Source: Icerya purchasi (taxonomy: Eukaryota > Arthropoda > Insecta > Hemiptera > Monophlebidae). From it: a stretch of 64,000 nucleotides of DNA. The notes under the pieces were generated by a model, which saw only the letters and a program-made list of their open reading frames with translations, had not been told where the DNA came from and searched no databases. The first letter of the stretch is position 1; the number at the start of each line of letters is the position of its first letter. Of this stretch, positions 34,160 to 45,904 are shown in pieces. Made by a program: the position numbers and the translations under genes. The stretch is taken from the NCBI GenBank assembly GCA_039619475.1, contig CM077115.1:553372826-553436825 (forward strand), in the 5' to 3' direction.

Positions 34160-36640
34160 TCTTCCTCTCAAGACTCTCCTCCCGATTTCCTTACTTCCGA
34201 CTTCGACATTAATGAATTAAAATCTATTCTTTCAAAATCTTCCAGCCTCACTTCAGGTCTCGACGGCATATCTTATCTTGTTCTTAAAAACCTATCTGAA
34301 TTATCCATTAATACTCTCCTCAATCGTTTCAATGCCTTTCTTTCCAGCGGTATAACTCCTCCCTGCTGGAACTCTTTTATCATTATTCCTATTCCTAAAA
34401 AAGTTCTTTCTTTCGTCCAATTTCTTTAGCATCCTGTATCCGAAAATTATTTGAAGGTATGCTAAATAGGCGCTTGGTTTGATGGCTGGAACATAACCAC
34501 GTTTTACCTAGCAATATGTCTAGCTTTCGGCCTGGGATTGGCCTTCCTGATTGTATTAGTCTTTTTGTTTTCAGTATATACAAATCCTTCATCCAAAACA
34601 ATTCACCTTTCTATTTCCCCAGTCATAGAATTGAAATTGTGCTACATTATAAAAGTGTAGCTATCTAGTAAATGTATAACGTAATTTTGTTTGGGTTATG
34701 CATTTCCTTTCACTGTTTTATGGCTGCTTCAATCAGATATTTCTCAACCGCTCCTGGCCTAAAAGCCGTTGCTAATTCAGAGAAAAAAACGCTTACGGAT
34801 TTATGATAGGAAAAAACTTTTAGATACTCTTACTAGGGTCTTGACGTAAGTTCATCGAGTGTGTTTTTTTAAAAAAGCTTTAATACAACCTAATAAAGCT
34901 TCACTCGTAGTTCATAAATCTAACTTTAACCCTTACAACTGTAGGCCTCGTATTTTGTCTTTTCACTCCATCCTTACAATCCTGCTTGGTTTAATCTATC
35001 CGTAAACAATAAATACCTCTTCCTCACGTTAACTGTTTCTGCTGTCTTGGAGTTTTTCTCAATAGTCGGCTAACATTCTCTAAACATATTGATTATCTTT
35101 TCTCTTCTGCTATCAAAAGGCTGAACCTGGTGAAAGCTCTGTCCTCAACAAAATGGGGTAGTGATCCTTACCATTGTCCGTTCCAAATAATTTGATTACT
35201 GCTCTTTTATCTATGGTTGTGTCTCTAAATCCCGTCTTTCTAAATTGGATATTATCCAAAATTCGTGTCTTCGGCTTTGTCTTGGTGCTCTTAAGTCTAC
35301 TCCAATTCCAGCATATCTCGCAGAGTCTAACACACCAGGTTATCTCTTCGCAGATCTTATTTAGGCTATCGTTTCCTCGCCAAACGTCTTCCACTTACGT
35401 CCTGTACTCTTATTCATTCCTATCTTTCAATTTATAAGAACTGGCGTTTTACGCCTAGGAGAATCCCTGTTTTAGCTTTCATTTCCCTTCGCCTTAGTTC
35501 CTTTTGGCCTTACACAATCTCAGGTAATAATCTCCCTGCTTTCTCCTTTAGCTTTGCTGATCTCTGCCATTCTTCCAATGTTTTTTTTTTTTTTGTACCT
35601 TCACTTTCCAAATCTTTTCTTCAAGCAATAATTCAACACAAATTCAACAGCATTATCAATTCCCAATTTCCATCGCATGTAACTATTTTCACGGATGGCT
35701 CCAGGGGACCACCTCATGGTGTTGGAGCTTCTTTTATTCTTCCGGATTTCAATTTATCTGAATCATTTCGGCTTCCTTCTTTCTGTTCTACCTTTATAAG
35801 TGTATTAATGACCATACTACGCTCCATTACCTCCATTTCCTTCAGACGTCGGTTTTCTAATTATTTGGTTATTTCATACTCAATGAGTGTTCTTCAAGCG
35901 ATCAGCTCCCCTCTTCCGATTTCATCATTTTTCGCAAACGCTGTCTTATCCGTTTTCTTTCTTCTCGCTACTCCTTCTGTGTTGATTTGCTGTGGGTTCC
36001 CAGCCATATGGGCATTAAAAGTAATGAGACGGCGGATTCCTTGGCTCGAGTTGCTGCTTTCTCTCGTTCCTTTTCTTAAGGAAAATTCCATCCTCTAATT
36101 TGAATCCCCTATGTATTAAGTTTCATCTCAAACTTTGGTCAGATATTTACCCCTTCTCCTTTCGTAACGATAAATCCTTTTATCTGTCTGTACAACCTAG
36201 TCTTCCTTCTAATATCTGGTGTTCTTTAAGTTTCCTTCACTTCCCCGTTCTGTTTTCATTTCTACGATTCGCTTGCGTTTTGATCATTCAGCTTTCCCAT
36301 TCTCTCGTTTTCGCTATTCCCTTGTCTCCTCTTCAAATTGTCCTCTTCACCCCAACGAAGCGGTAGTTTGCGACGTCAATCACATCTATTTTTCAATTTC
36401 CATTCCTTTTTGTCGAACGTTTTATTTTATATTCTTGTCTGTTGAAACTCAAGCTCCCTGCTCTTTATTATGCATTTTATATTTGGTCCTTCCCCTCGCC
36501 ATCCATTATTTTATCCTTTATATATCCATATTTGATCGAATCAAAATTTAACTGACGGCTCTTTTCTGTCTTACTGTTTTTGGGTGTAGGTCCTTAGCTG
36601 GCGTGCCTAAAGGGGGACTTCAAAAAAAAAACCTTCCTCT
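34160..36640 (+). mobile_element. RNase H-bearing LINE, copy 2 (pyrimidine-rich family)
   Basis: Same family as 27127-29215 but starting further upstream: FDINELKSILSKSSSSLTSG then LDGISYLVLKNL (RT fingers, about 34200-34290) and IIIPIPKK (about 34380). It is interrupted at 34620-34947 by the 328-bp duplicate, and the RT palm (PQGS and ADD blocks) is missing around that point. It continues with FLNSRLTFSKHIDYLFSSAI (about 35055-35115), a decayed thumb, and RNase H at about 35640-36060 with VTIFTDGSRGPPHG, VISYSMSVLQAISS (Tyr in place of the third Asp) and a frameshifted VPSHMGIKSNETADSLA. The A run at 36629-36638 marks the end. Confidence 0.75.
34620..34947 (+). repeat. 328-bp near-identical duplicate, copy 2
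   Basis: Lies inside the copy-2 LINE, replacing its RT palm. See 31081-31408 for the match. Confidence 0.85.
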
Positions 36641-37333
36641 TTTTTCCGTCTTGCCTCTTCAATAATTATTTCCTGTTAAAATGTTTTGCATTTTTTCTAA
36701 CCGGTTGTGTTGTAGTACATATAAGACTAACTGCATTATAACGATTCCAACCATTCCAATAGTTTCCCCTAGAGACCTGTTTATTATTATAATAGAGCAA
36801 CTTCACATTTTCACTAGGTATTGCAATCAGTTTGAATGAAAATGACACGTCAATTATCGACCGCACGCGAGCCCGGTTAACATTATTGAAGGAAATGTGA
36901 GAATAGAAGAACCATTATAAGGAATACCGGCTTTCAACAGGGAAGAAGAAAAGGACGATTGTTTAGCAGAAGAGGTTAAACATTCAAACAAAATATAGTC
37001 AAAATCACAAGGAATGTATGTGGAAGGGAGATGAAAAGGATAAACTGGAGTAAAAGCAAATGAAAATCGAGAAAATTATGCAGAAAGGAAGTTATAATTG
37101 GAGCGAAGACGATAAATAGCCAAAATTGTGAAGCGTTTAAGGGAGGTAAAGTCTAGGAACCATGGGTGAGGAGAAAAAGATGACCGGAATTAGAGAGATA
37201 AAAAGAGGCAGGATTAGAAAATGAAGAAGAATAGGAGTTGAGCTATAATTTGGAATACATGACAGAAAAGAAGAACAATATTATGAGTTGGAAAATCTTC
37301 CCAAAAATCTGCCTTTAGAAATGGAAGAACGGG
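36641..37333. other. Unannotated stretch
   Basis: Purine-rich from about 36890 to 37300 (many GAA and AGG words) with no recognisable frame. It may be the antisense of a pyrimidine-rich LINE but no protein block supports this. Confidence 0.35.
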
Positions 37334-38290
37334 CTAGGAATCCATTATCTCATTGCCCTCAGTACCTAAATGATTCATTCTTTCTTGTATATATTCTACC
37401 AGTTTACTTTCATATCCCATTCCAGCCATTATTTTTCTGTATTTTGTTACTACTGAGTTGCATCTTTCGGCGTTTACATTAGTTATCATCTGTATTAAGA
37501 GCTTGTTCTTATCGTTGTAGCTTAGCCAACTATCTCTTTCCATTTTTTTCTATCTTATGCCAAGTTCTTATTTTCTTATTTGCCATTTGCGTTTTCATTT
37601 TTATTTGATCTATCACTGTAATCTGAGTTGTTCTTTCCTTTTAATTCATCCTCAGTTATTGTAGGCAAGAAGGTGTTGTAACACGTAGGGTATGTCCCAA
37701 AAATCGGCCTTTTCTTGTTGAATTATTTTTATCAGCTTCCTATCTTCGACCCCTATTTCCAATATCTCCGAATTTCTTTTCCTCTGTGTTCATGAAATGT
37801 TCATTATGCAGCACCATCCCTTCACTTCAAAGACCTCCAATCGATCTTTTAGATTATTTATTATCGCTTATGTTTGCAAGTCATAAGTTATTCCGTATGT
37901 TACGTTTTCACTAGTCTTTTCCTTGTGTTTAATTTTTCTGTTGAATAATTCTTTTGTTTCCATAAAAGCTTGTTTGGCTATTGCTATTCTTGTTTTTATC
38001 TCAATATCACTTCTTTCTTTATGTGTTATTATACTTCCTACAAATATCTAAATTGTTCTACTTATTCTGAAACTCCATATCTAATTTTATCTATATTTTC
38101 ATTTCATTGTTTGCAGCTACAAGTATTTTTGTTTTGCTTACATTTTTATGTTCAAGTTTATTTATTCTAAGAGTTTTTATAATGTTGATGTTTGATGTTG
38201 CAATTGTTATTCATTTCCTGCTATTAAGGCTATATCATCTGCAAATCTAATGCAATGCACTTCTTCTTGATTTATTTTTATGCCTTTACG
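37334..38290 (-). pseudogene. Second RTE-like LINE remnant
   Basis: On the minus strand: VHCIRFADDIALIAG (about 38260-38218, intact ADD), SIITHKERSDIEIKTRIAIA then KQAFMETKELFNRKIK (about 38015-37930), matching the RTE thumb (S.IKTRIAxAKxAFxxxK), then NISWTQRKRNSEILEIGVED (about 37800-37740). The frame at 37334-37543 (KYRKIMAGMGYESKLVEYIQ) continues downstream and is not recognised; it may be the element's C-terminus or unrelated. Confidence 0.65.
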
Positions 38291-39607
38291 GTTTCGTTTC
38301 ATTTTCGTAATAGGGAGTTTTTAAAGCTCTATTTTCCAATTTGGAGTGAAATAGGTACTATAAAAAAGGAAAGAACACAATTTTTTCCAAGATTTCTTTT
38401 TTAAAGTTTTGAGAATATATCTCATTTTTTCATTTACTCTTTCGTATACAATATAGTTGGAAATTCAAGAAAAGAATCGAACATTTTTAAATGCAATTCA
38501 ACTTCCGTTAATAGCAGCTTGCACACAATTAGCAGAGCTGCTTTTGTTATTAAAGGATAAAAAGAAAGGTGGAGAAGAGAAGAAGAGGCTAGAGCAAGTG
38601 GTTTATATAAGAGTATTATATTGTTGAATAAGATCCATATTAAGAAGCACAGAGAGAGAGAAGAGTCAAGACACAGGAATTTATCCCAATCCGATTTTAT
38701 TCTTGTTCCACTCTAGCGCTCGCAGAGGTTTGAATTACAGGTACCTGGAAAGGGCGCGGAACGAATAGGCAAAAAAAACATCGGTCCTGGTTCTCAGCCG
38801 ATCAGCGGGCGGTCACATAATGGCGGTTCGAAAATCATGCGCTACGCATGCAATAAGAATATATATACATAACAAAAAAAAACATAAACAAACTGAAAAT
38901 ATCGTAACAAACAGTTCATTTTTTATTTCTTTTGTATTGATTTTATATTTAAATAAGAAAAAAGGAACTGCCTTTTAATAGCTACTAAACAAAAAAAGAG
39001 AAAGAAAATCAGTTAATAAACAAAAGAGGACTTTGTGTATTTATATGCAGATATTAAATGTTTTGCGTATTTATATATTCGTTTCTGAAAGTGAATTATA
39101 CTGAGAACATGTTGCACACATTTTAAAAAACCCCTTATGTGCAGTATACCCTTATTATTATATTTCGCAGTGATTTAGTCGGACATTTTTTCCAATTGGT
39201 TGGAAAACAGCTGATCATCACTGGTGGTAAAATTACAAGACGCTTTTAATTTGTTTTTATAACGAATAAACCCCTATAAAGATGAAGCTGACGACCCTAT
39301 ATACCTAAAATATAAATGTTCTAATAAAAAACGTATAGGAATATACTCATAAAAATCAAAGTGTGCAGTCATTGAAAACATTTTTCAACCATCTGGAAAG
39401 CGGACTCGAAGGACCTCTTCATTTTTGTTGCGTTCGATATTGAAAAGCAAAGTTGTATGGGAAGAGGCTTTACATTCATAAATCTGTTCATAAATTAGTT
39501 TTAAAATATTTTATGTTTTGTGAATATGTATAAGATTAAAATAAAGTTAAGAAGTTACAAGAAAAAATACCAAGCAAGGCTCGGTCGCCCAGGTACTGTA
39601 TATATAT
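38291..39607. other. Unannotated stretch
   Basis: A GC-richer block at 38690-38850 (including GCGCGGAACG and CAGCGGGCGG) stands out but encodes nothing I recognise; it could be an LTR or promoter fragment. Confidence 0.35.
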
Positions 39608-40322
39608 TGTCATGAGCCTACAGTGAGTAACGTAAATAAAATATTGATTTTGTGTTTGGAATTCTGGCTTTACTATGCTGTGGGAAATGAAAAACATAGA
39701 TTAAATTTTATATTCCTTATTTTATTTATTATCGATCAACACAGCATAGTATTTCGTATATAATTCTCTCGTAATGTTCGAACCGAGTAAAGTAAAGTAG
39801 CTGATTAAATGGTTCGAACGGTTGGGAAGTTGGAATATAATTCCGATGCCGTACCAACACAATTATAATAACGTAGAATTAACTAAGGCTAGACGCGGAT
39901 ACACTGCCCGACTAAAGCGACGTAATTTTGCCAAAAATTACGCGTTTGATAAGCATGATGTGTCGTTGCGAGTGGTCGGGCAGTACCGACAGCTGATCGA
40001 CTACCTGGGTTTTCGCGAGTCTTGCGCTCGTTCGTCAAGAGAGGGTATCCGTTTTTGCTCTAAAAAGAGTTCTCGTAATTTGAAGCGTTGCGTGGTCAGC
40101 GGACCCGCATCAATTTATAAATTAAATTATTTGTCCGTCGACATAATAATTAATTAATACGTGTGAAGAATTTTTAATATTTTCATATTCGCGTTGTTTA
40201 TCTGTTAAATGTGTCGATCACCTGCTTTGTTCCAAAATACTCTAGTCACCGACGCGTGGTCTAATTGTGTGAATATATCTTTTTATCAATAAATTGAATT
40301 TATTCGCGTCTATTACGTGACA
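39608..40322 (+). mobile_element. Possible solo LTR
   Basis: Starts TGTCATGAG and ends TACGTGACA, giving TGTCA/TGACA termini. An AATAAA lies at 40289, about 30 bp from the end, as in LTRs where polyadenylation occurs near the R/U5 border. No matching flanking duplication and no tRNA primer site follows. A 12-bp stem (TACTATGCTGTG/CACAGCATAGTA) occurs at about 39671-39751. Tentative. Confidence 0.3.
39846..40157 (+). CDS. Unrecognised basic 103-codon ORF
   Basis: From ATG at 39846 the frame runs to TAA at 40155-40157. The protein is rich in Arg and Lys (for example ARRGYTARLKRRNFAKNYAF) with Cys at three places near the C-terminus, and base use is clearly less AT-rich than the flanks. No signal peptide, membrane segment or family motif was recognised. 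It lies within the possible solo LTR, so it could be LTR sequence that happens to be open, the start of a gag-like frame, or an unknown host exon. Confidence 0.25.
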   Translation: MPYQHNYNNVELTKARRGYTARLKRRNFAKNYAFDKHDVSLRVVGQYRQLIDYLGFRESCARSSREGIRFCSKKSSRNLKRCVVSGPASIYKLNYLSVDIIIN

Positions 40323-40499
40323 TCAGAATTGAGCACACGACAATATACATATAGGTATATATGTATATATATTTCGCGTATCTCGGAAACGGCTCTAACG
40401 ATTTGGATGAAATTTGCACACTACGGGTTTTTTGGGCCGATAAATCGGTCTGTTAAAGTCTAATCCATGGCAAAATTCGGGCATATAGTAGAATTTTTC

Positions 40500-41270
40500 A
40501 GGAATCTAATAATGATAAGACATCATGGTTAACAGATTGCCCTATTAGCAAACCCAGTTATATTGTTGGCCCTGCTTATTATTTTCCAAAGATATTAAAT
40601 CACCCCATGGGGTTGTAATGGATTTAACAACTTAAATTCGTTATCAAAAGCAGTAGCTAAACATACTCATAATGATTCCCATTTAACATCTAGTCTTACG
40701 TTAATTGAATTTGGAAAACAAAGCTGCATTGACTATTCATTAAATCGCCAAAAGATGCTATCCCATCGGCTACATAAATCTAAAGTGCAAAGAAACAGAG
40801 AAATACGAACCATCGATTGTACTTGTTTTCTAGGGAAACTGAAATTACCCTTCAGAGGTCACGATTAAAGTGAATTTTCTTTGAACAAAGGAAATTATAT
40901 TGAGTTTTTAACCGAACAAAGCAAATTGGGGGTCCAACATTAACTAACCATTTACGAGAAAGTACACCATTTTCCGTGGTACATCACCGCTAATACAAAC
41001 TGATCTTATTAAAGCCATTAGTGAAATACTAAGGAGGGATATTAGTGAGGAAGTAAATGAAGCACCCCATTTGTGTCAGTAATGTTGGATGAAACAACTG
41101 ACACTTCACATAAATCACAATTATTTGCAGTTCTTCGTTATGTGACTCAAAATGGAGAAACAATGAAAGCTTTTCTTTTTTTCACCGACGTTAGCGCCGA
41201 TTGTTCTTCTAGTGCGTTATATCATCATGTAATGAAAGTCGTTGAAAAATTCAACATTTAAAATTCCACT
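40500..41270 (+). pseudogene. hAT-like (DUF4371/ZMYM1-type) transposase remnant
   Basis: Plus-strand blocks: SWLTDCPIS (about 40527), a TTF-finger-like stretch ending near YYFPKI, TIDCTCFLGKLK-like residues (about 40815), FRGTSPLIQTDLIKAISEIL (40971-41030) and the open frame 41073-41261, SVMLDETTDTSHKSQLFAVL then RYVTQNGETMKAFLFFTDVS. The DETTD motif holds a catalytic acidic residue typical of this hAT subgroup. Most of the catalytic domain and the C-terminus are missing downstream. The short element at 41899-42184 carries a C-terminus of the same type on the other strand, so they are not one simple copy. Confidence 0.7.
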
Positions 41271-41898
41271 GTAGTGTAATAAATGAATTTATACAAAGCC
41301 ACGCTGAAAGAAGACCAGAATTTGTATATCATTAATTAATCTTTTCGTCACGTGTCAGGAAGGTATACACGATTTCAATTTATTTATCGTTCTAAACAGA
41401 CAATTCTGTATACTTTTATCGTAATTTTTAACTTTATAGCATTTTTATGTTAAATAATTTTTTTGGAAATAGATGAAGAGGGATTTGTCTGAGGTGCTCC
41501 GGACAAGAACAGCACAAGAAGCGCTACTGCACTACTCCGCAATCACAAAAATCAATTAGAATAGCTGCTTAAATGAACTACATCGTCTAATGCAGCTAAC
41601 GGTAACAAATAGTCCAAACAGCATACCAACCGGACCAAGTTCTGTAGTTCAGAGCAACCAGTAAAAATTGGGATAAAATCCGCGTCTTACTTTTAACTGA
41701 TTCCATAAACTATAGAAATTAGCAAATGCTGAAGCAAATAGGTGCATTTTCTCAAATGAATTACCAACCATCAGATTAACATATCTGATAGACAGACGTG
41801 TACGTGGATATGAGAGTCGGCATATAATTATTCGACTTCTTCAGAAATGACACCTTGAACTGAGAATAAATCGCCAGTTATTATTAGTCTTAATCAAA
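41271..41898. other. Unannotated stretch
   Basis: Possibly more decayed hAT sequence (for example RTAQEALLHYSAITK-like residues near 41508), but no firm block. Confidence 0.3.
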
Positions 41899-42184
41899 GG
41901 CGTCGCCAGCCGATGAGCCAGGGGACAAGTAGAATAGCCAGCCGCCATGGGGGGGGGGCAAGATGATATAGAAAGAGGATATGAGTTATAGGAAAAATAA
42001 AATTTATAACTTATAAAGGCTTAATATTTTATTAAACAAGAATAAAATCTTAATTGAAACATAATTTTCATGTGTTTCTAGCAAAAAATTGTCCATGATT
42101 ACGCGCCTATGAATACTTATCATGGCCAGTTGATTAAAAAGTTTCAAAGCCCCAGGGGGCAGCTGCCTCCCACTGGCGACGCCC
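41899..42184 (-). mobile_element. Short TIR element carrying a hAT-like transposase C-terminus, copy 2
   Basis: Reverse-complement copy of 5936-6218. Ends are GGCGTCGCCAG and CTGGCGACGCC, perfect 11-bp inverted repeats here. On the minus strand it encodes ALKLFNQLAMISIHRRVIMD, close to the C-terminal block of DUF4371/ZMYM-type hAT transposases. A poly-G run is at 41949-41959. The frame remains open through the block, better preserved than in copy 1. Confidence 0.65.
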
Positions 42185-42605
42185 ATGGTCTTAAACGATG
42201 TATCAAGTCTAGACATAGCTAAATAGTCGCAATATTTAACCAAAAACCTGCCGGCTAAAACATTTCTTTTTAAACGCAAATAAATTGCGGCGTGTATAAC
42301 TTTTCTATGAAAAACTCCATATATCTTTCAAGCCGGCTATTCAGTTGATGCATGATTATTAAAATTTCGTATTTTTTACATTATAAAGTTATACGATTTC
42401 TCCCCGTACTACCGATCCGCTTTTGTTTGGTTAACAAAAAAGACGTCACATATTCAATGAAAATTATACACGCGCCTATATTTCACTTAATAATAAAGAT
42501 TTCACTAATGGTTCGAAAACTATTGAGTTAAAGAAATTGGAAAAGTAAAAAGGTAAGTCAAAACGATTAATTTCGCATTAAGATGTATTTTTCGATTGAA
42601 AATGG

Positions 42606-42918
42606 TTACAAGCGCATTGGGGACTCGGCGTGCAGTGAGGAGTGGTAGCTAAGAAGAGACAGCTTGAAAGTAGCACGACAACGACTGACCTTGTAGCGGT
42701 GCTGTTGTAGAGTAGTCGCAGCGATGAAGCGAGTCAGACTACTAGCAGTAGCTACCAACACACAATGTAGTAGCGCAGCTGCCAGTTCGACTGGACGAAT
42801 AGCGCAAAGCGACCAAGACTGGTCGTTCCGGCCGCGAACTGGATCAATAATACATACGGATTGCTGCCACTTTGCTATCATTTGCGACGCTTTTCTCAAT
42901 GTAGCACTTTCTTTTCAA
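42606..42918 (+). promoter_or_regulatory. 5' UTR/proximal promoter region of the MADF-BESS gene
   Basis: The base composition rises sharply to about half G+C just before the start codon. No TATA box is visible. An in-frame ATG at 42724 would add 65 residues, but that extension is Ser/Ala-rich without family similarity, while ATG 42919 has the context TTTCAAATGG and lies 16 codons before the MADF domain, so the downstream start is preferred. Confidence 0.5.
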
Positions 42919-43087
42919 ATGGCCGCGCCATCCAATTCTGCAGCCTACTTAAATATGGACGTAGATCGCTTAATCGAGGAAATCAAAGGCAGACCGCAGC
43001 TGTGGGATTACCAGAACAAATTAAATAATAATGTAGAAGTGCGTCAAAGACTATGGTTAGAAATCGCTGAGGTAATGAACAGTTCTG
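42919..43087 (+). CDS. MADF-BESS transcription regulator, exon 1
   Basis: Encodes residues 1-56 and the first base of codon 57. After a short leader, residues 15-56 are the first part of a MADF (Myb/SANT-like in Adf-1) DNA-binding domain: RLIEEIKGRPQLWDYQNKL then RLWLEIAEVM, with the conserved Trp at 29 and 46. The exon ends TTCTG followed by GTAAGT, a consensus donor. The frame continues exactly into exon 2 at 47781 (phase 1), which supplies the rest of the domain. MADF-BESS proteins such as Adf-1 bind promoters and recruit partners; the target here is unknown. The best-supported host gene in the window. Confidence 0.9.
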
Positions 43088-44536
43088 GTAAGTAAACGAT
43101 GTAAACATTTCTTTTAATAAACATAAACCATTGTACATTTAAAAATAAAAATACGAAAAAAAAACATACAAAATGTTAACGTTAATTTATCAAAAAGTGT
43201 AAATGTTTTGCGCGGTTTGTAAACAAAACTGAAAACAAATATGTAAATTTTTGGTCTTTATCAACATACCGCGAGAGCGGCATTATCAAATTTTCTCGGG
43301 AAAAGGAAGAAAAATCTCACACATATTTATAATACGTATTTTTATAACGTGTCTTAATATAAATGTATTCGAGAATATTTTTCTTCTAGAGAATTAATCG
43401 TTTGATAAATTTTTGTAAAGGTAATTTTATACTAGCAAGTTTAGCTTGGTTAACTATTTTTCGATATTTATTTTTTTTTTTTAAATTCAACTTAAGCTCC
43501 CATTTAATTAAATTGCAATATAAGTTTTAACCGGCAAACTTATGAAAATATACGCGAGTTTATATATTAATATTTAAAATAGCTTTCTATGTGTCATCGA
43601 CCGTATTTCATGTTTGTTGTTTACGGGTTGAACGGTCTTAGCAAAGTTTCCGAAAAGCGAGTAAAAGTAATTTTTTAACGCAAATAGAAAACTGCAAAAT
43701 AGCATCCTATAAAGTTCTTACATGTTTATCGCAAGCAGTTTAATAAATGTGAAAAATAATATCTCAGTAAATATTTTCGTACCGTTGTTTTATTATGCAT
43801 CTCAAAAAAATATATAAAGTTATCACTTTTGAACATTTTATAATAAATGGAAATAAGACACAAAGGTTTATAAACTTTTTTTTCGGTCAATTTTTATTTT
43901 TTTAAATTCTATATAAAGCGAAGGCTTTAGATAAAAATAAATATATATAAATAAAAATAACACGTACAAAAAACGACAAAAGTTTTATCGAAAAAAAAAA
44001 TTATAATTGATGTACGAATTTACATAGACTGTAACGTTAGTTGTGGTAGCTATAAAAAGTAGTAAAACGCGCTCTAAAATTATGAAAAATTAAAAAGCTG
44101 TCATCGATGTGCACCTGAAAATGTAACCTCAGAATTGTTCATATCATTTAAGTCGGTAAACTCATTAAATTATTTTATTATCAGCATGTTAAAAGTTTAT
44201 TACTGGTTCAAAAAAAAAAAACAAAAAAAAAACGTGTTACTTTGTTTTGGCCTTTGCTTAAGTAGCATTTAATCGTTTAAAAAAATTATAAACCCAACAC
44301 AAGTTTATGTTTGCTACTAAAATATTCAAGGGTTATTCCATGCATTAATGCTAAAGTAAAAAGGTAGAACAATATTCCGCAAGATGTTCTTGAAAGATAT
44401 CGTAATACAATATTAAAACGAATCGAAAAAAACGGGTCTGTGTTTAGCTTTGGTTGTTTCTTAAACACCGTTTAAATATATTGCAACATCGCCTTCCTAG
44501 TATGTCCATCTAATTTATTTTTATAATAAAATTCAA

Positions 44537-44910
44537 GGCCGTGTTCATGGGGGGGGGGCTAAACCCCTCCCATGAGAACTGAAATAATTATTATAAATAC
44601 TCAAAAACCTGAAAAAAATCAAAAATTTAAAATAAATATTGATGATTTTTTAGGGTGTTCTTACCTCAAAAAAAGAAGAAATAAGCTCCATATTTTTAAG
44701 TACTTTGTTAATATTTTATGCAAAATTTTTTATTACGAGTATTATCAATAACATATGTAATTTTTATTAATGTTTATATGGTAATTCATTTATGTAAACT
44801 ATTAATATATAAATCAAAATGATGGAAAGTATGAATATTAGTGAAACACGTATTATTTATAGAATATGAAAATTTTCAACTACCCCCCCCCCCCAATTCT
44901 GGGCACGGCC
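44537..44910 (+). mobile_element. Poly-G/poly-C-ended MITE, copy 1
   Basis: Begins GGCCGTGTTCATGGGGGG and ends CCCCCCAATTCTGGGCACGGCC, giving GGCCGTG/CACGGCC inverted termini. Noncoding interior. Similar along its length to the reverse complement of 45988-46343. Confidence 0.75.
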
Positions 44911-45652
44911 CTGGTCCCTCTATGCTTTCCTGTTAAAACTCGGTATTCATACTCACCATGAGAGCGTTTCTTACATTCTCTCATTCCTGTTGCTTCTGTT
45001 ATTCCTGCCCGTAAATTATTTTTGTCCTCTACCCACGACCGTTTAAGAATATAACGTTATTTTCTCCTTCTTCCCATTTCTTGGGTTAATGTCCTCGTTA
45101 ACAAACCCATTGGGGAAAAAAGAAGGGAATTCGGTTAACGAAATCAAGAAATGCAAACAATTTACGAATTTTCTGTTATATTTGTTTATTTCATATGTTT
45201 TAAGAAATCACATTGCTTTAACTAAATTTGAAAACGTATGCTTTTTTCAATTTTTTGTCTATCTCAAAAGATTACGTCTTTAAGTCATCAATATATAAGA
45301 TGAATAATTTATTCATTTTTGAAAAACACAACTAAAAGAATTAAACCAGTTATTTTAAAAATCCGACTTACCCAAAATTTCTACCTTTTTTTAGTTTCTG
45401 TTTCAATGTTTTCTATTACTTTAGGTAGAAGTTTGCTGAAAATCGGAATTTTTAAATTATTTTCAGCATACATGTGCCTGTAAGAATTGAATGTATTAAA
45501 ACAGTAAAAAAGAAACAAAACCATAATTTAGTTCAAAAATGTTTTAAACTTTTTTTTGTATAACTGTATTAAACATATAGCAATATTATTAATCATAAGG
45601 CTTGTTAATAGAATACAAGTAATAATTGTTTCTATTTTTTATTACATAATTT

Positions 45653-45654
<2 letters not shown>

Positions 45655-45688
<34 letters not shown>
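45655..45688. repeat. (TA)n microsatellite
   Basis: About 17 TA units directly beside the MITE at 45688-45904. Confidence 0.85.
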
Positions 45689-45690
<2 letters not shown>

Positions 45691-45904
45691 CAACGTAATT
45701 CTTAGGCTAGCCCCCATTTGAAAAAATGTCCCAATTTTATGTAACGTTTGCTATATTTTATAGGATTTTTGTTATTGTTTTTTAAAAAATGTCATAATTT
45801 TATGTAACAAAATATGTAACGAAAAAATGTCTTAATTTTATATAATGAAAGTTAAATGTTAGGATAGGATTTTTGTGTTGATGCCAGTAAGAATTACGTT
45901 GTAA
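45688..45904. mobile_element. MITE with 17-bp terminal inverted repeats
   Basis: Ends TTACAACGTAATTCTTA and TAAGAATTACGTTGTAA are perfect inverted complements. The interior holds three imperfect copies of AAAATGTCxxAATTTTATGTAAC (about 45724, 45786 and 45825). It is embedded next to a TA repeat, so target duplication cannot be judged. Confidence 0.75.

Noticed and set aside
42724..42918. N-terminal extension of the MADF-BESS protein from an upstream in-frame ATG
   Set aside because: The extension has no family similarity and the downstream ATG sits at the usual distance from the MADF domain.
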